Source of the DNA: Zingiber officinale
Taxonomy: Eukaryota > Streptophyta > Magnoliopsida > Zingiberales > Zingiberaceae
Length of the DNA: 64,000 nucleotides
Assembly: GCF_018446385.1 (NCBI RefSeq)
Contig: NC_055987.1
Coordinates: 6,657,705 to 6,721,704 of the forward strand
Reading direction: 5' to 3'
The number at the start of each line of letters is the position of its first letter. The stretch's first letter is position 1. Below are positions 48,806 through 60,770 of this stretch, in pieces. The translations under genes and the position numbers were made by a program. Under the pieces are notes generated by a model. That model saw only the letters and a program-made list of their open reading frames with translations. It searched no databases and was not told the origin of the DNA.

Positions 48806-49862
48806 TGTTGGAGAAATCTGGGTACCCTAGGTTTTAATGTTTGGGCAAAGGTTTAAGTTAGGTTTATTGTTGTATTTGATATGCATTGTGAGTGTGCAGG
48901 ATACAGGTACAACAAGGAAAGTCCAAGGGTGAGTCTTGGCGGTGTAAGTCCAAGCATGTAGTCTTGGCAACATAAGTCCAAGTGTGATCTTGGCAAAGGA
49001 GGAAAGTCCAAGGATGAGTCTTGGCGGTGTAAGTCCAAGCATGTAGTCTTGGCAACGTAAGTCCAAGTGTGACTTGGCAATGGATGAAGTCCCAGAGACG
49101 CGACCTCTTGGCAAAGGAAGACTCGACAACAATGACAAGGCCAATAGAAGCTCCAGAAGGCAAGACGTGAAGGATGGGGAGGCATCCGAGGGACGCAAGG
49201 CTGATGGAGGAGGCTAGAAGGCTAGGTCTAGGTTGGTCGGGCGAGAACGAGTGCTGAGTGAATGTACTCGAGGTAAAATCCCAAAATTAGGGTTTATTGT
49301 AGCAGTACTGTAGTGTTACTGTAGCAGTACTGTAGCAGTCGACTGGTGGTTTCATCAGTCAACTGGTAACGAATAGAGGGTTGGTATCGAGCCGTTGGGC
49401 TGCAACGGTCGAATTTCCACGAAGGGCAGTCGACTGCATGTTTTGGCAGTCAACTGGTAAGCGAGGTTTTCTAACCCGTGGCCTATATAACCAAACATTG
49501 GAAGTTTGGTTGAAGTTGACGAAATTAGTAGTGGTTAACCCTAATTAGAGTCTCCTAGTGCCCAAGTGATCTAGCGTGCTTGTACAAGGTTGTGGCGAGG
49601 TTTCTCCACCCACAAGGAGCTACACAAGCTAGCCGGAGGTTTTCCGGGGAGTCATCCATCGACGGATCGGGATCGTCCACCTTACGGACAGCCATGGAGT
49701 AGGAGCTTCACCTCCAAACCACGTTAAACAACGTGTCATTGGGTTAGCTTTCCTTTTGTTTGTTAGTATTTTTGTTTCCGCTGTGCACTAACAAGCGTAG
49801 GAAGTGACGATTTGGGTGAGACGCTATTCACCCCTCCTCTAGCGGACGTCAAGGTCCCAACA
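48806..49862 (+). repeat. SRV3a left LTR
   Basis: 1057 bp, TGTTGGAGAAATC to GGTCCCAACA. The first 300 bp carry alternating repeats of AAGTCCAAG and GTAGTCTTGGC (48918-49080), which make long antisense frames of no coding meaning. Confidence 0.85.
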
Positions 49863-49927
49863 AGTGGTATCAGAGCTAGGTGAGCTCTTGTTGGACTAAT
49901 CGCCAAGAGAGCGGCTAGAGGAAGAAG

Positions 49928-51577
49928 ATGGAGTCGGAGGGACCTCTCGGATGGGACATCCGAATCCCACCTCCATACGAGCGCGAGGACTTCGACTATT
50001 GGAGGAAGCGCATGGAGATGTGGTTCCAAATGAATTGGAACCAATGGATTGCGTTGGAGGAACCGTTTAAAGCTCCAACGGACAAGAAGGGAAAGCATCT
50101 CCGACGTCGATATTGGACCGATGAGCAAAGGGAGCAATCAGAGACGGACAAGGAGGTAACTATAATTTTAATTAATTTATTACCTCCTAATGCAATATTG
50201 AATGTAGGTGAATACGAGAATGCAAGTGACCTTTGGAAAAAGGTAATTGCGCTTCATGAGAGTCCTACACCAATCTAAGAAGAGGATGAACCCAAGGAGA
50301 AGGACTCATTGGTCCAAGAAGAGAAGGATCAATCGAATGTTGACACGAGCTCAACATCCGAGGAGGAGAAGAAAGATGAGGAGGTATCATCCACATCTTC
50401 AAGGGAGGAAGAAGTGAAACCGTCCACATCTTCAAGTGAAGAGGAAGAAGAGCAATCCAAGGAAGAGGAGATCTTTGAAGCTCAACCCTCCACCTCAACT
50501 ACCAAGAAGAGCACAAAGGATCACATCAAATGCTTTGAGTGTGGTAAGATGGGGCACTACAAGAGTAGGTGTCCTTCGCTCAAGAAGGTAAAGGAGGTAA
50601 ACCCTAAACTCACTAAAGTTAATTTAGAAACTAATGTGAGTTGTAGGAAGAAGAAGGAGAAGAAGCACATTAGGTGCTTTACATGTGGTGAGTGGGGTCA
50701 CTACCACACAAAGTGTCCAAGGAGAGGAGAGCTCAAGAAATTGGCGCACTTGAAGAAATGGGAAAAGAAGAGGAGCACAAGTCAAGGGGGAGCTTCAAAG
50801 GTAAAAGGGAAGGTAATCCCTATTTTGAAGTTTAGTCCAATCTCCAATTCTTATATGCTTGTTAGAAATAATGTAGATTATTTACCTAAGCATAATCATG
50901 GATTTAGGTATAATGATTGAAATAGGGTTAACATGGTAGATAACCCTAAGAAATCATACACTAAGGGTAGACCTAATAAGACCCAAACCACTTAGCCTAA
51001 GGGAAGGAAAGTGGGTGAAAACCTAAGCATTAATCTCAAGAAAGGGAGACACATGCCTAGGAAGGGTAGGTCTAGGAATGTCCATGATGGACATGTTGAT
51101 TCTAGGGTTAGAACCCTAGAATTGGAAAATCAAGCCTTGAAGACAAAGCTTGAGGAAATGGAGAAAGTCCTAGAGAGGTTCATTATTGGACCTAAAGGAC
51201 TTGACATGTATTTGGGTGGTCAAAGACCCAAAAATATCAAATTAGGTCCCTCCAAGACCAAAAGGAGGTCAAGTGCTAAAGTAGCACATGACATTGGTAA
51301 GGGAGGTGTGACCAAGGATAAGGGAGAGTCATCTAAGGCCAATAAAAAGGAATATGCTAGGGTGACATATAATTATGGCAAGTATGGGATGTCCAAGGTT
51401 AAGGACAAGAAGAAATTAACCAAAGACAATGTGTCTAAGGTTAAGAAGGTGAGTTTTGTAGGTCAAGTGTCACCCGAGGTGCACCGAAGTGGCCTAGCCA
51501 TAGTGGATGAGTCACCAAGGGAGGTGACTAAGGTTAAGATTCCTAAGGTTAGGAAGAGCCTTTGGGACCCATGGTAG
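49928..51577 (+). mobile_element. gag: SRV3a gag region
   Basis: The N-terminal part (ESEGPLGWDIRIPPPYERED, FDYWRKRMEMWFQMNWNQW) matches copia gag starts. An acidic Glu/Ser-rich stretch follows, then two CCHC knuckles, CFECGKMGHYKSRC (near 50533) and CFTCGEWGHYHTKC (near 50680), and a Lys-rich tail with a heptad-like stretch (LELENQALKTKLEEMEKVLE). Two knuckles are unusual for copia gag. No pol follows. A few breaks. Confidence 0.7.
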
Positions 51578-52647
51578 ATGGGTTATCAAATGTGCCAAGT
51601 GGTTAGAAGACAGACTTAAGCCTCTAACCTAGTGAGTTGGCACAATTGGGATATGTTTCGTGCATGGAAATATGAATTGGGTTTATATTGCATAAAAATT
51701 AGTTTTTGATGTATATATGTCATATAAACTAATGTTAGGGATCCATTATGGTTTAGTATAGGCAGATACATCAAGAGGAAGCGAAAATTAGGACTTTAGG
51801 TCAAGATTCAATTGAACCATTTAGCTAGTTTTGAATTTTGTATAAATCTTGAGATCTGTGATAAATATATTTATATATATATTTTTCCCAAGTAGACATG
51901 GATAAAATAAACCTCTCCACAAAATTTGGGATTTTTTGGAGGTCTGTGGAATTTTTGGCGTATTTCTGAAAGTGGGTAAAAAAGACTGATTTTTGTCCAA
52001 AAAGAGTACCAGTCGACTGGTACAGTTACCAGTCGACTGGTAACAGTAATTTTCAGCACAGAGGACCTCTGTAAGCTCATTTTGACGAGGCCAGTCGACT
52101 GCTGGTTTTACTAGTCGACTGGTAACACTGTTCATGAGCACAGAATGTCTCTGTAAGCTCATTTTGACGATGGCAGTCGACTGGTACTTATAGCAGTCGA
52201 CTGATACAGTCTGAAAATGTTTTTCAACATTAGAAAATGATCAAAAGAGTGGTGAACATGTATGTAATCTTATGGGGGATTAATACATGATGTTTATGGT
52301 CATTAGAGGTCAAAGAGTACAATAATTGGGATATTGTTGGAGCTCTTTTTGATGTATGGAAAAGGGGGAGAAATTTAGGTTTAAGTGGGAAACCTACATA
52401 CCTTTGCAAGAAATCCTAGCTCAAGGGGGAGCTTAGGTGAAGGGGGAGTGATTGCTTATTTATTAGCAAAGAGAGAGAAGTTTACCTTTGCAAGAAATCC
52501 TAGTTCAAGGGGGAACTTAGATGAAGGGGGAGCTTAGGATTAGGTTCCATGATTTATGCATGTGTAGATTGTATATTTATTTGCATTATTATTGCTATAT
52601 TGTTTCCCTAACTTAAACGGGTTGCCAAACATCAAAAAGGGGGAGAT
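51578..52647 (+). other. SRV3a 3' untranslated region with palindrome cluster
   Basis: About 1.07 kb of non-coding sequence. CCAGTCGACTGG-type palindromes cluster at 52007-52205. Near 52370-52560 two copies of a block with GAAATCCTAGCTCAAGGGGG are seen, followed by the polypurine tract. Confidence 0.7.
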
Positions 52648-53707
52648 TGTTGAAGCAATCTGGGTACCCTAGGTTTTGATGTTTGGGCAAAGGTTTAAGT
52701 TATGTTTATTGTTGTATTTGATATGCATTGTGAGTGTGTAGGATACAGGTACAACAAGGAAAGTCCAAGGGTGAGTCTTGGCGGTGTAAGTCCAAGCATG
52801 TAGTCTTGGCAACGTAAGTCCAAGTGTGATCTTGGCAAAGGAGGAAAGTCCAATGATGAGTCTTGGCGGTGTAAGTCCAAACATGTAGTCTTGGCAATGT
52901 AAGTTCAAATGTGACTTGGCAATAGATGAAGTCCCGGAGGCGCGACCTCTTGGCAAAGGAAGACCCGACAACAATAACAAGGCCGATGGAAGATCCAGAA
53001 GGCAAGACGTGAAGGATAGGGAGGCATCCGAGGGACGCAAGGCTGATGGAGGAGGCTAGAAGGCTAGGTCTAGGTTGGTCGGGCGAGAACGAGTGCTGAG
53101 TGAATATACTCGGGGTAAAATCCTAAAATTAGGGTTTACTGTAGCAGTACTGTAGCGTTACTGTAGCAGTCGACTGGTGGTTTCATCAGTCGACTGGTGC
53201 AGTCGACTGGTAGCGAACAGAGGGTTGGTATCGAGCCGTTGGGCTACAACGGTCGAATTTCCACGAAAGGGCAGTCGACTGCATGTTTTGGCAGTCGACT
53301 GGTAGGCGGGGTTTTCTAACCCGTGGCCTATATAACCAAACATTGGAAGCTTAATTGAAGTTGACGAAATTAGTGGTGGTTAACCCTAATTAGAGTCTCC
53401 TAGTGCCCAAGTGATCTAGCGTGCTTGTACAAGGTTGTGGCGAGGTTTCTTCACCCACAAGGAGCTACACGAGCTAGCCGGAGGTTTTCTGGGGAGTCAT
53501 CCACCGACGGATCGGGATCGTCCACCTTACGGACAGCCATGGAGTAAGAGCTTCATCTCCGAACCACGTTAAACAACGTGTCATTGGGTTAGCTTTCCTT
53601 TTGTTTGTTAGTATTTTTGTTTCCGCTGTGCACTAACAAGCGTAGGAAGTGACGATTTGGGTGAGACGCTATTCAACCCCCCTCTAGCGGACGTCAAGGT
53701 CCCAACA
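52648..53707 (+). repeat. SRV3a right LTR
   Basis: 1060 bp, TGTTGAAGCAATC to GGTCCCAACA, matching the left LTR with scattered differences. Confidence 0.85.
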
Positions 53708-54701
53708 TATGTGGCATACTCACCCCTTTTAACTATGTAGGACCTTTTATGGTATTGCATTTCGTTTTGTCGTCATACTGCTTATAAGTTATGATAGGCT
53801 CTGCTACTTGTTATTCCTATTACTTTATGGAAGTCATTCTTTTCATATAAATTATACTTGCTGGGTTCGTAGACTCATGATGCCTACGTATAGGTGAGGA
53901 TGCCTCCCTAGACACGACGGAAGTCTTACGGACGGAGTAGATGAGGAGGCGGGATGGATGCATGGCGCTGTCCGGACATTAGGAGTGCTGAGCTTACTCC
54001 TTTCTGGGGTTCTTGGGAGATATTGAGGATTATTGTTCTTGTTAGAGTACTCATATGTGAGGTGTTGTTCTTTACCTTCTATAAAATGAGTTTATTCTAC
54101 GAGTATTTGCAGAGTTTAAGGTTAGTGAGTCGATATTATAAAAAAAAATTTAAGGGTTGAACACGGGATGTTTCAAAGGGTTTCCGCCATGTACAATTTT
54201 ACACGGAGGACGACCAATTACATACCCTAGAAGATGATTCCCAAATGTGCAATGATTGAGCCCAAAGCGATGCGGCATCCCTCTGGGAAATCGAATCCGA
54301 TTGTTCCGTCATCTCTTGCGCCTCGTCGGTACTGTCGGAGCAGAAGAGGAAGAGGCCCTGGATGTCGAGGTCGTTGACTCTCAATGCGTTCGGTATCATT
54401 TCCTTCTCGAGGGGGTTCGACCTCTTGGGGTTGTTCGAGGAGATGGGAGACGAGACCAGGTTTCTCTCCTAGGAGCCAGTTTCCACGATCATAACGAAGC
54501 TAGAGAAGATCTCCAAGGCGGTAAGCTTCACGGCGAGGAGAAAGGATTGTCGAGTGAGCTTAGAAGGCACGAGAGGAGGAGGTGAAAGGGGGCCATTGAC
54601 GATTGCAACGGAGATATTTGAGCTCACACCATCGATCTTAGTGGTCGAAGTGAAGAAGAAATCAGGGGACAGAGGAGCTTACGAGGACTTCTGCAGGGGG
54701 A

Positions 54702-57041
54702 GCTATCCTCTGCTAGCGATGCGAAGTTCGGACTCTGTGCCCAGCTCGCTGAGTCCCTGTCTAACTGAGCTGATCTCCATGACCAGAAACTCTGAAAGTA
54801 ATATGTTGAGCCTTCAACGAACAATCTCTGCTCATGTGCCCATGCAGTTTGTAATAATAGCAAACTGACTGTCTCAGGGTGCAGGCTGATGTGGTGTGCT
54901 CTTTGGATCCACATCGGGCGCAGTGGATGTCACTGGCGGGTTGTTTTTGGGTCTGCTGAGGAGGCCGGAAATGTCCTGATAAAGACCACCTCGACTTCTG
55001 AGGCTGACCAGATGCCCCAGAAGTTCCTTGACGTGGTCGACTGCGACCACTCTACTGCTGTCTAGTCGGCTGTGCCTGCTGGATCTGCCCTGATGTCTGA
55101 CCTGTCTGCTTCCTTTTCTTGTCCGGATACACTCTCTGGTGAGCTAATTCAATCATAAGGGCTCAGTCCAGTGTCTCTATGTAAGATGAGTTCCCAAAAC
55201 CGGCAAGTTTTACTTGCAGATGTCCATCCAGTCCCTGAATAAACTGATGCATACGAGAACTGTCCTCAGCAATAAGTTTTGGACAAATTCTGGCCAACCG
55301 ATTAAACTCAGCATTGTACTCTGTCACCGAGAAGTTGTTCTGTCGTAGACTCAGAAAATCCTGTCGGCGAGTCATCTGATATGCCGGTGGAAAGTAGCGG
55401 CTCTCAAAAGCCTCTCTGAATCTGGCCCAGGTGATGTTCTGCTCACCTATGATAGAACGCTGCGAATCCCACCAGGTGTCGACCTCATCCCATAAATGGA
55501 AAGAAGCCAACTCTACTTTCTCCCACTCGGAGCAAGCCATGTAGAAGAAGGTCCACTCCATAGTCTCAATCCAGGATTAGGCCACACTCGGATCAGTCTC
55601 TCCTCGGAATAGTGTGAATTGACTATTCATCGACTCTGCCAATGCTAGAATCCTGCCTCGTGCCGCGACAATATCAGTGAGGTGCGTAGGGATCGACGCG
55701 AGAACTGACAGAATCCCTGGAGCTGGTGGTACAGGCAGTATCGCTAGATAGACCGGGGGAGGTATGCCCGATGCTGCTGCATAAACTGGAGCATGTACCA
55801 CTAGTGGTATTGCAGGGGTCGATATGAGTGGTCGCGGCTGGAGGTACGGTAGGTGGTGGTACCGGAAATGGAGTAATCGGTACCGCTGGTGTGAGTGCTG
55901 GGTACACTGTAGGCACTAGGGGCGCGGGTGCCGCAGGTGCTGAGTACACGGTAGGTCCAGGTGGTGGTGGTGTCGAGTACGCTGTAGGCTCTGCTGGTGG
56001 AGGTATCGGGTTTGCCACGGGTGGTACAGTGTATAATATATGAGTGGGTACCTCTAACGAAGCCACCGGAGTCTGAGAGCTCGACGCGCCCGTAGTATCA
56101 TGAGTCTGTCCCTGACCGACAGGCTCAACTGCAGTAGGTATCTCTGGCAAGTTCGTTGCCAGAGATTCTAAAGTCCTCTTACGTGGTCCTCCTAGCACCA
56201 CGTCTCATTGCAGATGCACCGTGTAGATCTCCTCATATTTGTTAAGTTATAACTTAGATATTACTACAAGTAACTAAAATCATAAAATTATCTTTTTCCT
56301 ATTTGTCGTCAGGAGATATTCCGTCGCTGTCCAGTCCCCATAGATAACCTTGGAATCCCATATGAGAAAATCGACGGAAATCCATACAAATCCAAAATGA
56401 AATTCCGAAACATGAACATAACGGAAATCCGTACAAATATGATAGTACCCAGTTTAACTCGTAAACCGGGCTCTGATACAGAATACATCGGTATCAGATT
56501 AACACGCAAAACCAAAATACAAAAACCAAGCATCCGAAACCTGGCTCTGATACCAAATAAATTGTCACGCCCCGGGGGAGTCCCTTCCAGAGGAAATTTT
56601 GGCAACATCTCCCCTGTACGGGTGACAATCTGAAACTTTCTACAACATATCCATACACGGCCAACACGGCCGGAAACATACAATAAAATAAAAGTGACAA
56701 CCACATAGTATAATAGTAAACAAACCAAACTAAAACAACGATAAGGAAAATCATCCAAAATATCCTACTCCATTACACTCATAAAACTCAAATCATATTC
56801 CTACTCAACTACACCCATAAAACTCAAATCACCACGACGCAAATAAAATCAAGTCACCTCTTCTGTCGTCCAGGCAAGCATGTAGCGGAACATATCCAAA
56901 TAAAACTCCATCGACAAATAATGGAAAAACCATAAAATATCCATAGAGCAAAACCAGAACAAGTCTAAAACATAGTTTAGATAGTATAATAAGAAACTAA
57001 AAGACCAAACAAACATCCTTACGATCTACAGGGGGACTAGC
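54702..57041 (-). mobile_element. GYP2 truncated gypsy element (copy B)
   Basis: The same gag, primer-site and LTR-end arrangement as 7719-10003. Gag core near 55163-55561 (FFYMACSEWEKVELASFHLW, LNQ-type stretch NFSVTEYNAEFNRLARICPK), Pro-rich leader 55577-56201, primer site near 56545-56558, and LTR end from 56563. It ends at 57041, where SRV1 copy B begins. Pol is absent, as in copy A. Fossil with several breaks, though gag is better kept than in copy A. Confidence 0.7.
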
Positions 57042-57659
57042 TGTTGGAACGCCAAGGTTGTTTTGGTGTGATTAACAAGTTAAGTTAGGTCTTGTGTGTT
57101 TTTAACCTTGTGTCTAAGTGTGTAGGAGTTTAGGAGCACAGGTAGTCGAGCGGAAAATGCAGCTAGCGTGAAGGACGGCATGCGGTGCGTCCGAGGGACG
57201 AGGCGCTACGGAAGAGTACTCCGACGGACGAGAAGGAAGCATGCGGTGGTTTCGAGGGACGAGAAGCCGGAGCGAAAGACTGCTCGAGGAGCAAGAGATA
57301 CAGCTAGCGAGAAGGTCGGCACGGGGTGCGACCGAGGGGATGAAGATTGCGGATGAGTACGTTGGAGGACGAGAAGGATGCACACGGCGATTCCAAGGGA
57401 AGAGAAGCCGGAGTGGAAGCCTGCTCGAGAAGACTGAAAGTTGGGTTCGGGTGAGCCCTATTCTGGATGGCAGAAATCACCCAAGCGAGCGGAAGACTCG
57501 GTCTGAGGCGAACGGAGCTGGAGTAGAAGACCGGGGCTGAAAAAATTCAACGGGGTTGACTTTCTCAGCCGGGGCGCCCGGAACCCTTCCGGGCGCCCGG
57601 AGTTGACTTCTTGACTAGAACGCGTCAATCGCGATCTGAACTTTGGGGGATAAAGTTTT
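57042..57659 (+). mobile_element. SRV1 copy B, partial left LTR interrupted by SRV3b
   Basis: 618 bp matching 10004-10660: TGTTGGAACGCC start, the 141 bp tandem unit and a reduced GGGCGCCC cluster (57570-57600). It shares with copy A the same insertion point after CTAGC. At 57659 it is interrupted by SRV3b; the rest is presumably beyond the right edge. Confidence 0.8.
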
Positions 57660-58439
57660 TGTTGGAGCAATCTAGGTGCCCTAGGTTTTGATGTTTGGAC
57701 AAAGGTTTAAGTTAGGTTTATTGTTGTATTTGATATGCATTGTGAGTGTGCAGGATACAGGTACAACAAGGAAAGTCCAAGTGTGATCTTGGCAAAGGAG
57801 GAAAGTCCAAGGATGAGTCTTGGCGGTGTAAGTCCAAGTATGTAGTCTTGGCGGTGTAAGTCCAAGTATGTAGTCTTGGCAACGTAAGTCCAAGTGTGAC
57901 TTGGTAATGGATAAAGTCCCGGAGGTGCGATCTCTTGGCAAAGGAAGACCCGACAATAATGAGAAGGCCGATGGAAGTTCCAGAAGGTAAAATGTGAAGG
58001 ATGGGGAGGCATCCGAGGGACGCAAGGCTGATGAAGGAAGCTAGAAGGCTAGGTCTAGGTTGGTCGGGCGAGAACGAGTGTTGAGTGAATGTACTCGAGG
58101 TAAAATCCTAGACTTAGGGTTTACTGTAGCAGTACTGTAGCAGTCAACTGATAACTGTAGCAGTCGACTGGTGCACTGTAGAGAGCCGTTGAGAGAGCCG
58201 TTGGGTTGACACCAGTCGACTGGTGCAAAGACCAGTCGACTGGTAACGGGCAAATCAGCTTACTGATTTTCTCCAAGCTCTATAAGAAGGAGCTTGGGAT
58301 GGCCAGCCAAGGTGGCGAAATTAGACTTGGTTAAAGCCTAATTAGTAGTCACTAAACGTGCTCAAGGTTCTCTTGTGTCCAAGTGTTCTTGGTTGGTGTT
58401 GTGGTGAAGTTTCTCCACCCACAAGCAGTTGCTTGAGTA

Positions 58440-60043
58440 GCCGGAGTTTGCCGAATTATTGGAGGAAGCGATTGGAGACATGGTTCCAAATGGATTGGAA
58501 CCAATGGGTTGTCTTGAGTGACCCATTTGAAGCTCCTACGGACAAGAAGGGTAAACGCCTCCGACCTCGGCATTGGACCGAAGAGCAACGAGAGCAATTG
58601 GAGGCGGACAAGGAGGTAACGAGAATTTTGCATAATTTATTACCTTCTAATATTTTGTTGAGTGTAGGTGAAACCACAAATGCAAGTGATCTTTGGAAAA
58701 AGATCATTGCCTATCATGAAGACACTATAAAAATCCAAGGAGTGGAAGAGCCCAAGGAGAATGACTCATTGGTCCAAGAAGAGAAGGACCAATCCGATAT
58801 TGACAAGAGGTCAACATTCGAGGAGGAAAAGGAAGAGGAGGAAGAGAAAGAGAAGGAAGAGGTGGAAGAGGAGAGATCTTCCACATCCTCAAGAGATGAA
58901 GAAGTGGAAGAGTCCACATCTTCAAGTGAAGAGGAAGAAGAGAAATCCGAGGAAGAGGAGATCTTGGAAGCTCAACCCTCTACCTCAACTACCAAGAAGA
59001 GCATAAAGGACCACATCAAATGTTTTGAGTGTGGTAAGATGGGGCACTACAAGAGTAGGTGTCCTTCGCTCAAGAATGTAAAGGAGGTAAACCCTAAACT
59101 CACTAAAGTTAATTTAGAAACTAATGTGAGTTGTAGGAAGAAGAAGAAGGAGAAGAAGCACATTAGGTGCTTTACATGTGGTGAGTGGGGTCACTACCAC
59201 ACAAAGTGCCCAAGGAGAGGAGAGCTCAAGAAATTGGTGCACTTAAAGAAGTGGGAGAAGAAGGGAGCTTCCAAGGTAAAAACCAATGTATCATTTAATG
59301 AATCCATTCCGTTGACACATGATAAAAAGCATGCTAGAAATAACTCTTATCATCTTAATGCTATTTATCATGAGAATAGGAGGCATGATAACCTTAAGGA
59401 TAAATATATTCCTCCTCATGCTAGATTTACCACACCTAAGGTTAGGAAGGTAAATAACAACTTAGGCAATACCACCAAGGATTTTAGATATAAGCCTAAA
59501 AATAGAAATGCTTAAAGATTAAATGAAAAACCAAAATCTAGGGATTTATGGAGTGAAAATCAAGTCTTGAGGACAAGACTTGATTATTTAGAAAGGACCT
59601 TAGCAAGAATGGAAAACATGCTTAGGGGTCAAAATGAGCATAACCTAGGAAAAGCTAGACAAGAGTCATCCAATGGCGATAGGGGTTTGGGATACAAACC
59701 TAAAGCCAAGGAGGATGTGACTTCCTTTCATAGGGTTCCATATAGCTATGGGGTCAACCCTAGGTGTAGAGGTCAAGTCAAAGATACTAGGGAAGGAATC
59801 CCTAAGAGTATTTTTGACAAGACAAATGTGACTAAGACTTCTAAGAAGTCTAATAAAGTCACAAAGAAGGTTACAAGGGAAGTTATTCCTAGAAGTGACC
59901 TAGTAGAGGTGACCAAGGCTTCTAAGAAGCCTAGAAAGGTCCTTAGGAAGGTATCTAGGGAAGTCATCCCTAGTGAGTACCTAGAGCATCCAAGGAGCAC
60001 CAATAGGTTGTGGGTTCCTAGGAGCATATTCTCTACACCCTAG
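58440..60043 (+). mobile_element. gag: SRV3b gag region
   Basis: Shows NYWRKRLETWFQMDWNQWVV, a long Glu/Lys/Ser-rich acidic stretch (near 58800-58970), CCHC knuckles CFECGKMGHYKSRC (near 59024) and CFTCGEWGHYHTKC (near 59171), and a basic tail with repeated Lys-Val/Ser-Lys words (near 59800-59960). No protease, integrase or RT is seen. Confidence 0.7.
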
Positions 60044-60163
60044 ATAGGTTTAGAGAGTGTCAACTCCAATTGGAAGGGTATTTAACCCAAACTTGTTAAA
60101 GTTGACACTTGAGAGCATTTTCAAGGTTATTGTTAACCTTTGAAAATGAAAAGGATTGTAGGG

Positions 60164-60770
60164 TTACTCTTTGAAAGAGTAATATATGTGTCAAAATTTG
60201 AGGAGTTAAATATAATTTAAATTGACACACTAGAGAGAAACAAAAGTAATGCCAAATTTGGAATTCGACATTTTCTTATGGAATTAAGGGAAATGCAAAC
60301 CTTAATCCAAATTGTCACTCTTGGAAAGAGTAACATGTGCCAAATCTTAAGGAATTATGTTTGAATTAAATTGACACAATGTGGAAAAACATAAGAAATA
60401 CCAAATTGGGGTTTTGGTATCTTCTTAGGGTAATTAAAGGAAAATCTAGGTCCTAATGTAAGATGTTTACTCTTTGGAAGAGTAAAATGTGTCAAACTTT
60501 GAGGTTTTGAACTTAATTTAAATTGACACATTTAGAAAAGGATAAGAAATGCCAAGTTAGAGTTTTGACATTTTCTTAGAAGGTTAAAGGCGAATCTAAG
60601 TTTTAATTTGATTTCATTTACTCTTGGAAAGAGTAAAATGTGCCATACTTTGAGGAATTTGTTTAACTTAAAATGGCACAAATTTAGAAAGAAATTAAAG
60701 AAATGTCAAGTTGGGGTTTGACATTTTCTTGATAAAATTAGGCAATCTAGGGTTAAATTTTGAGTTAGCT
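60164..60770 (+). repeat. 151 bp tandem repeat in SRV3b, four copies
   Basis: Four units begin with TTACTCTTTGAAAGAGTAA-like inverted repeats at 60164, 60315, 60467 and 60618 (spacings 151, 152, 151). Each is followed by ATGTGTCAAA, AATTTAAATTGACACA and AGAAATGCCAAGTT-like words. Copies are diverged by several percent or more. Confidence 0.85.

Larger units (their letters stand above)
48806..53707 (+). mobile_element. SRV3a: gag-only Sirevirus-like copia element
   Basis: A 4902 bp element with LTRs 48806-49862 and 52648-53707 and the exact target duplication TATGT (48801-48805 and 53708-53712); unit A has the empty site at about 6713. The primer site AGTGGTATCAGAGCT follows the left LTR, and AAAAAGGGGGAGATTGTTG spans the polypurine/LTR junction. 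Only gag-like coding is seen (about 49928-51577, with a few breaks); no pol. CCAGTCGACTGG palindromes occur in both LTRs (49334-49460, 53166-53310) and before the polypurine tract (52007-52205). A TATA box GCCTATATAACC lies near 49481. It entered after the A/B duplication. Confidence 0.85.
46908..54175 (+). mobile_element. GYP1 solo LTR, copy B, split by SRV3a
   Basis: LTR segments 46908-48805 and 53713-54175 match 4824-7192 of unit A. Flanks are AAAGG (46903-46907) and AAGGG (54176-54180), the same target as in copy A. SRV3a lies within it at 48806-53707. Confidence 0.8.
46051..54701 (+). pseudogene. CIPK: CIPK-type protein kinase pseudogene, copy B, split by GYP1 and SRV3a
   Basis: The kinase half is 46051-46907 and the regulatory half is 54181-54701. 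The kinase half is better kept than in copy A: it has the CAG lost in A at 4368 and the full loop [53 protein letters not shown] and APEV are all present. It has its own defects: TGA at 46798-46800 where A has CGG (Arg), and in the regulatory half TGA at 54257-54259 and TAG at 54470-54472. The NAF motif survives in altered form near 54375-54440 (NAFGIISFSRGFDLLGLFEE in frame). Its upstream region is displaced by COP1. Non-functional; the role and family are as for copy A. Confidence 0.85.

Noticed and set aside
48827-49198. Antisense frames with LDLHRQD / TWTYVAKT repeats in SRV3 LTRs
   Set aside because: They are translations of short LTR repeats, open in three frames, and recur in every SRV3 LTR.
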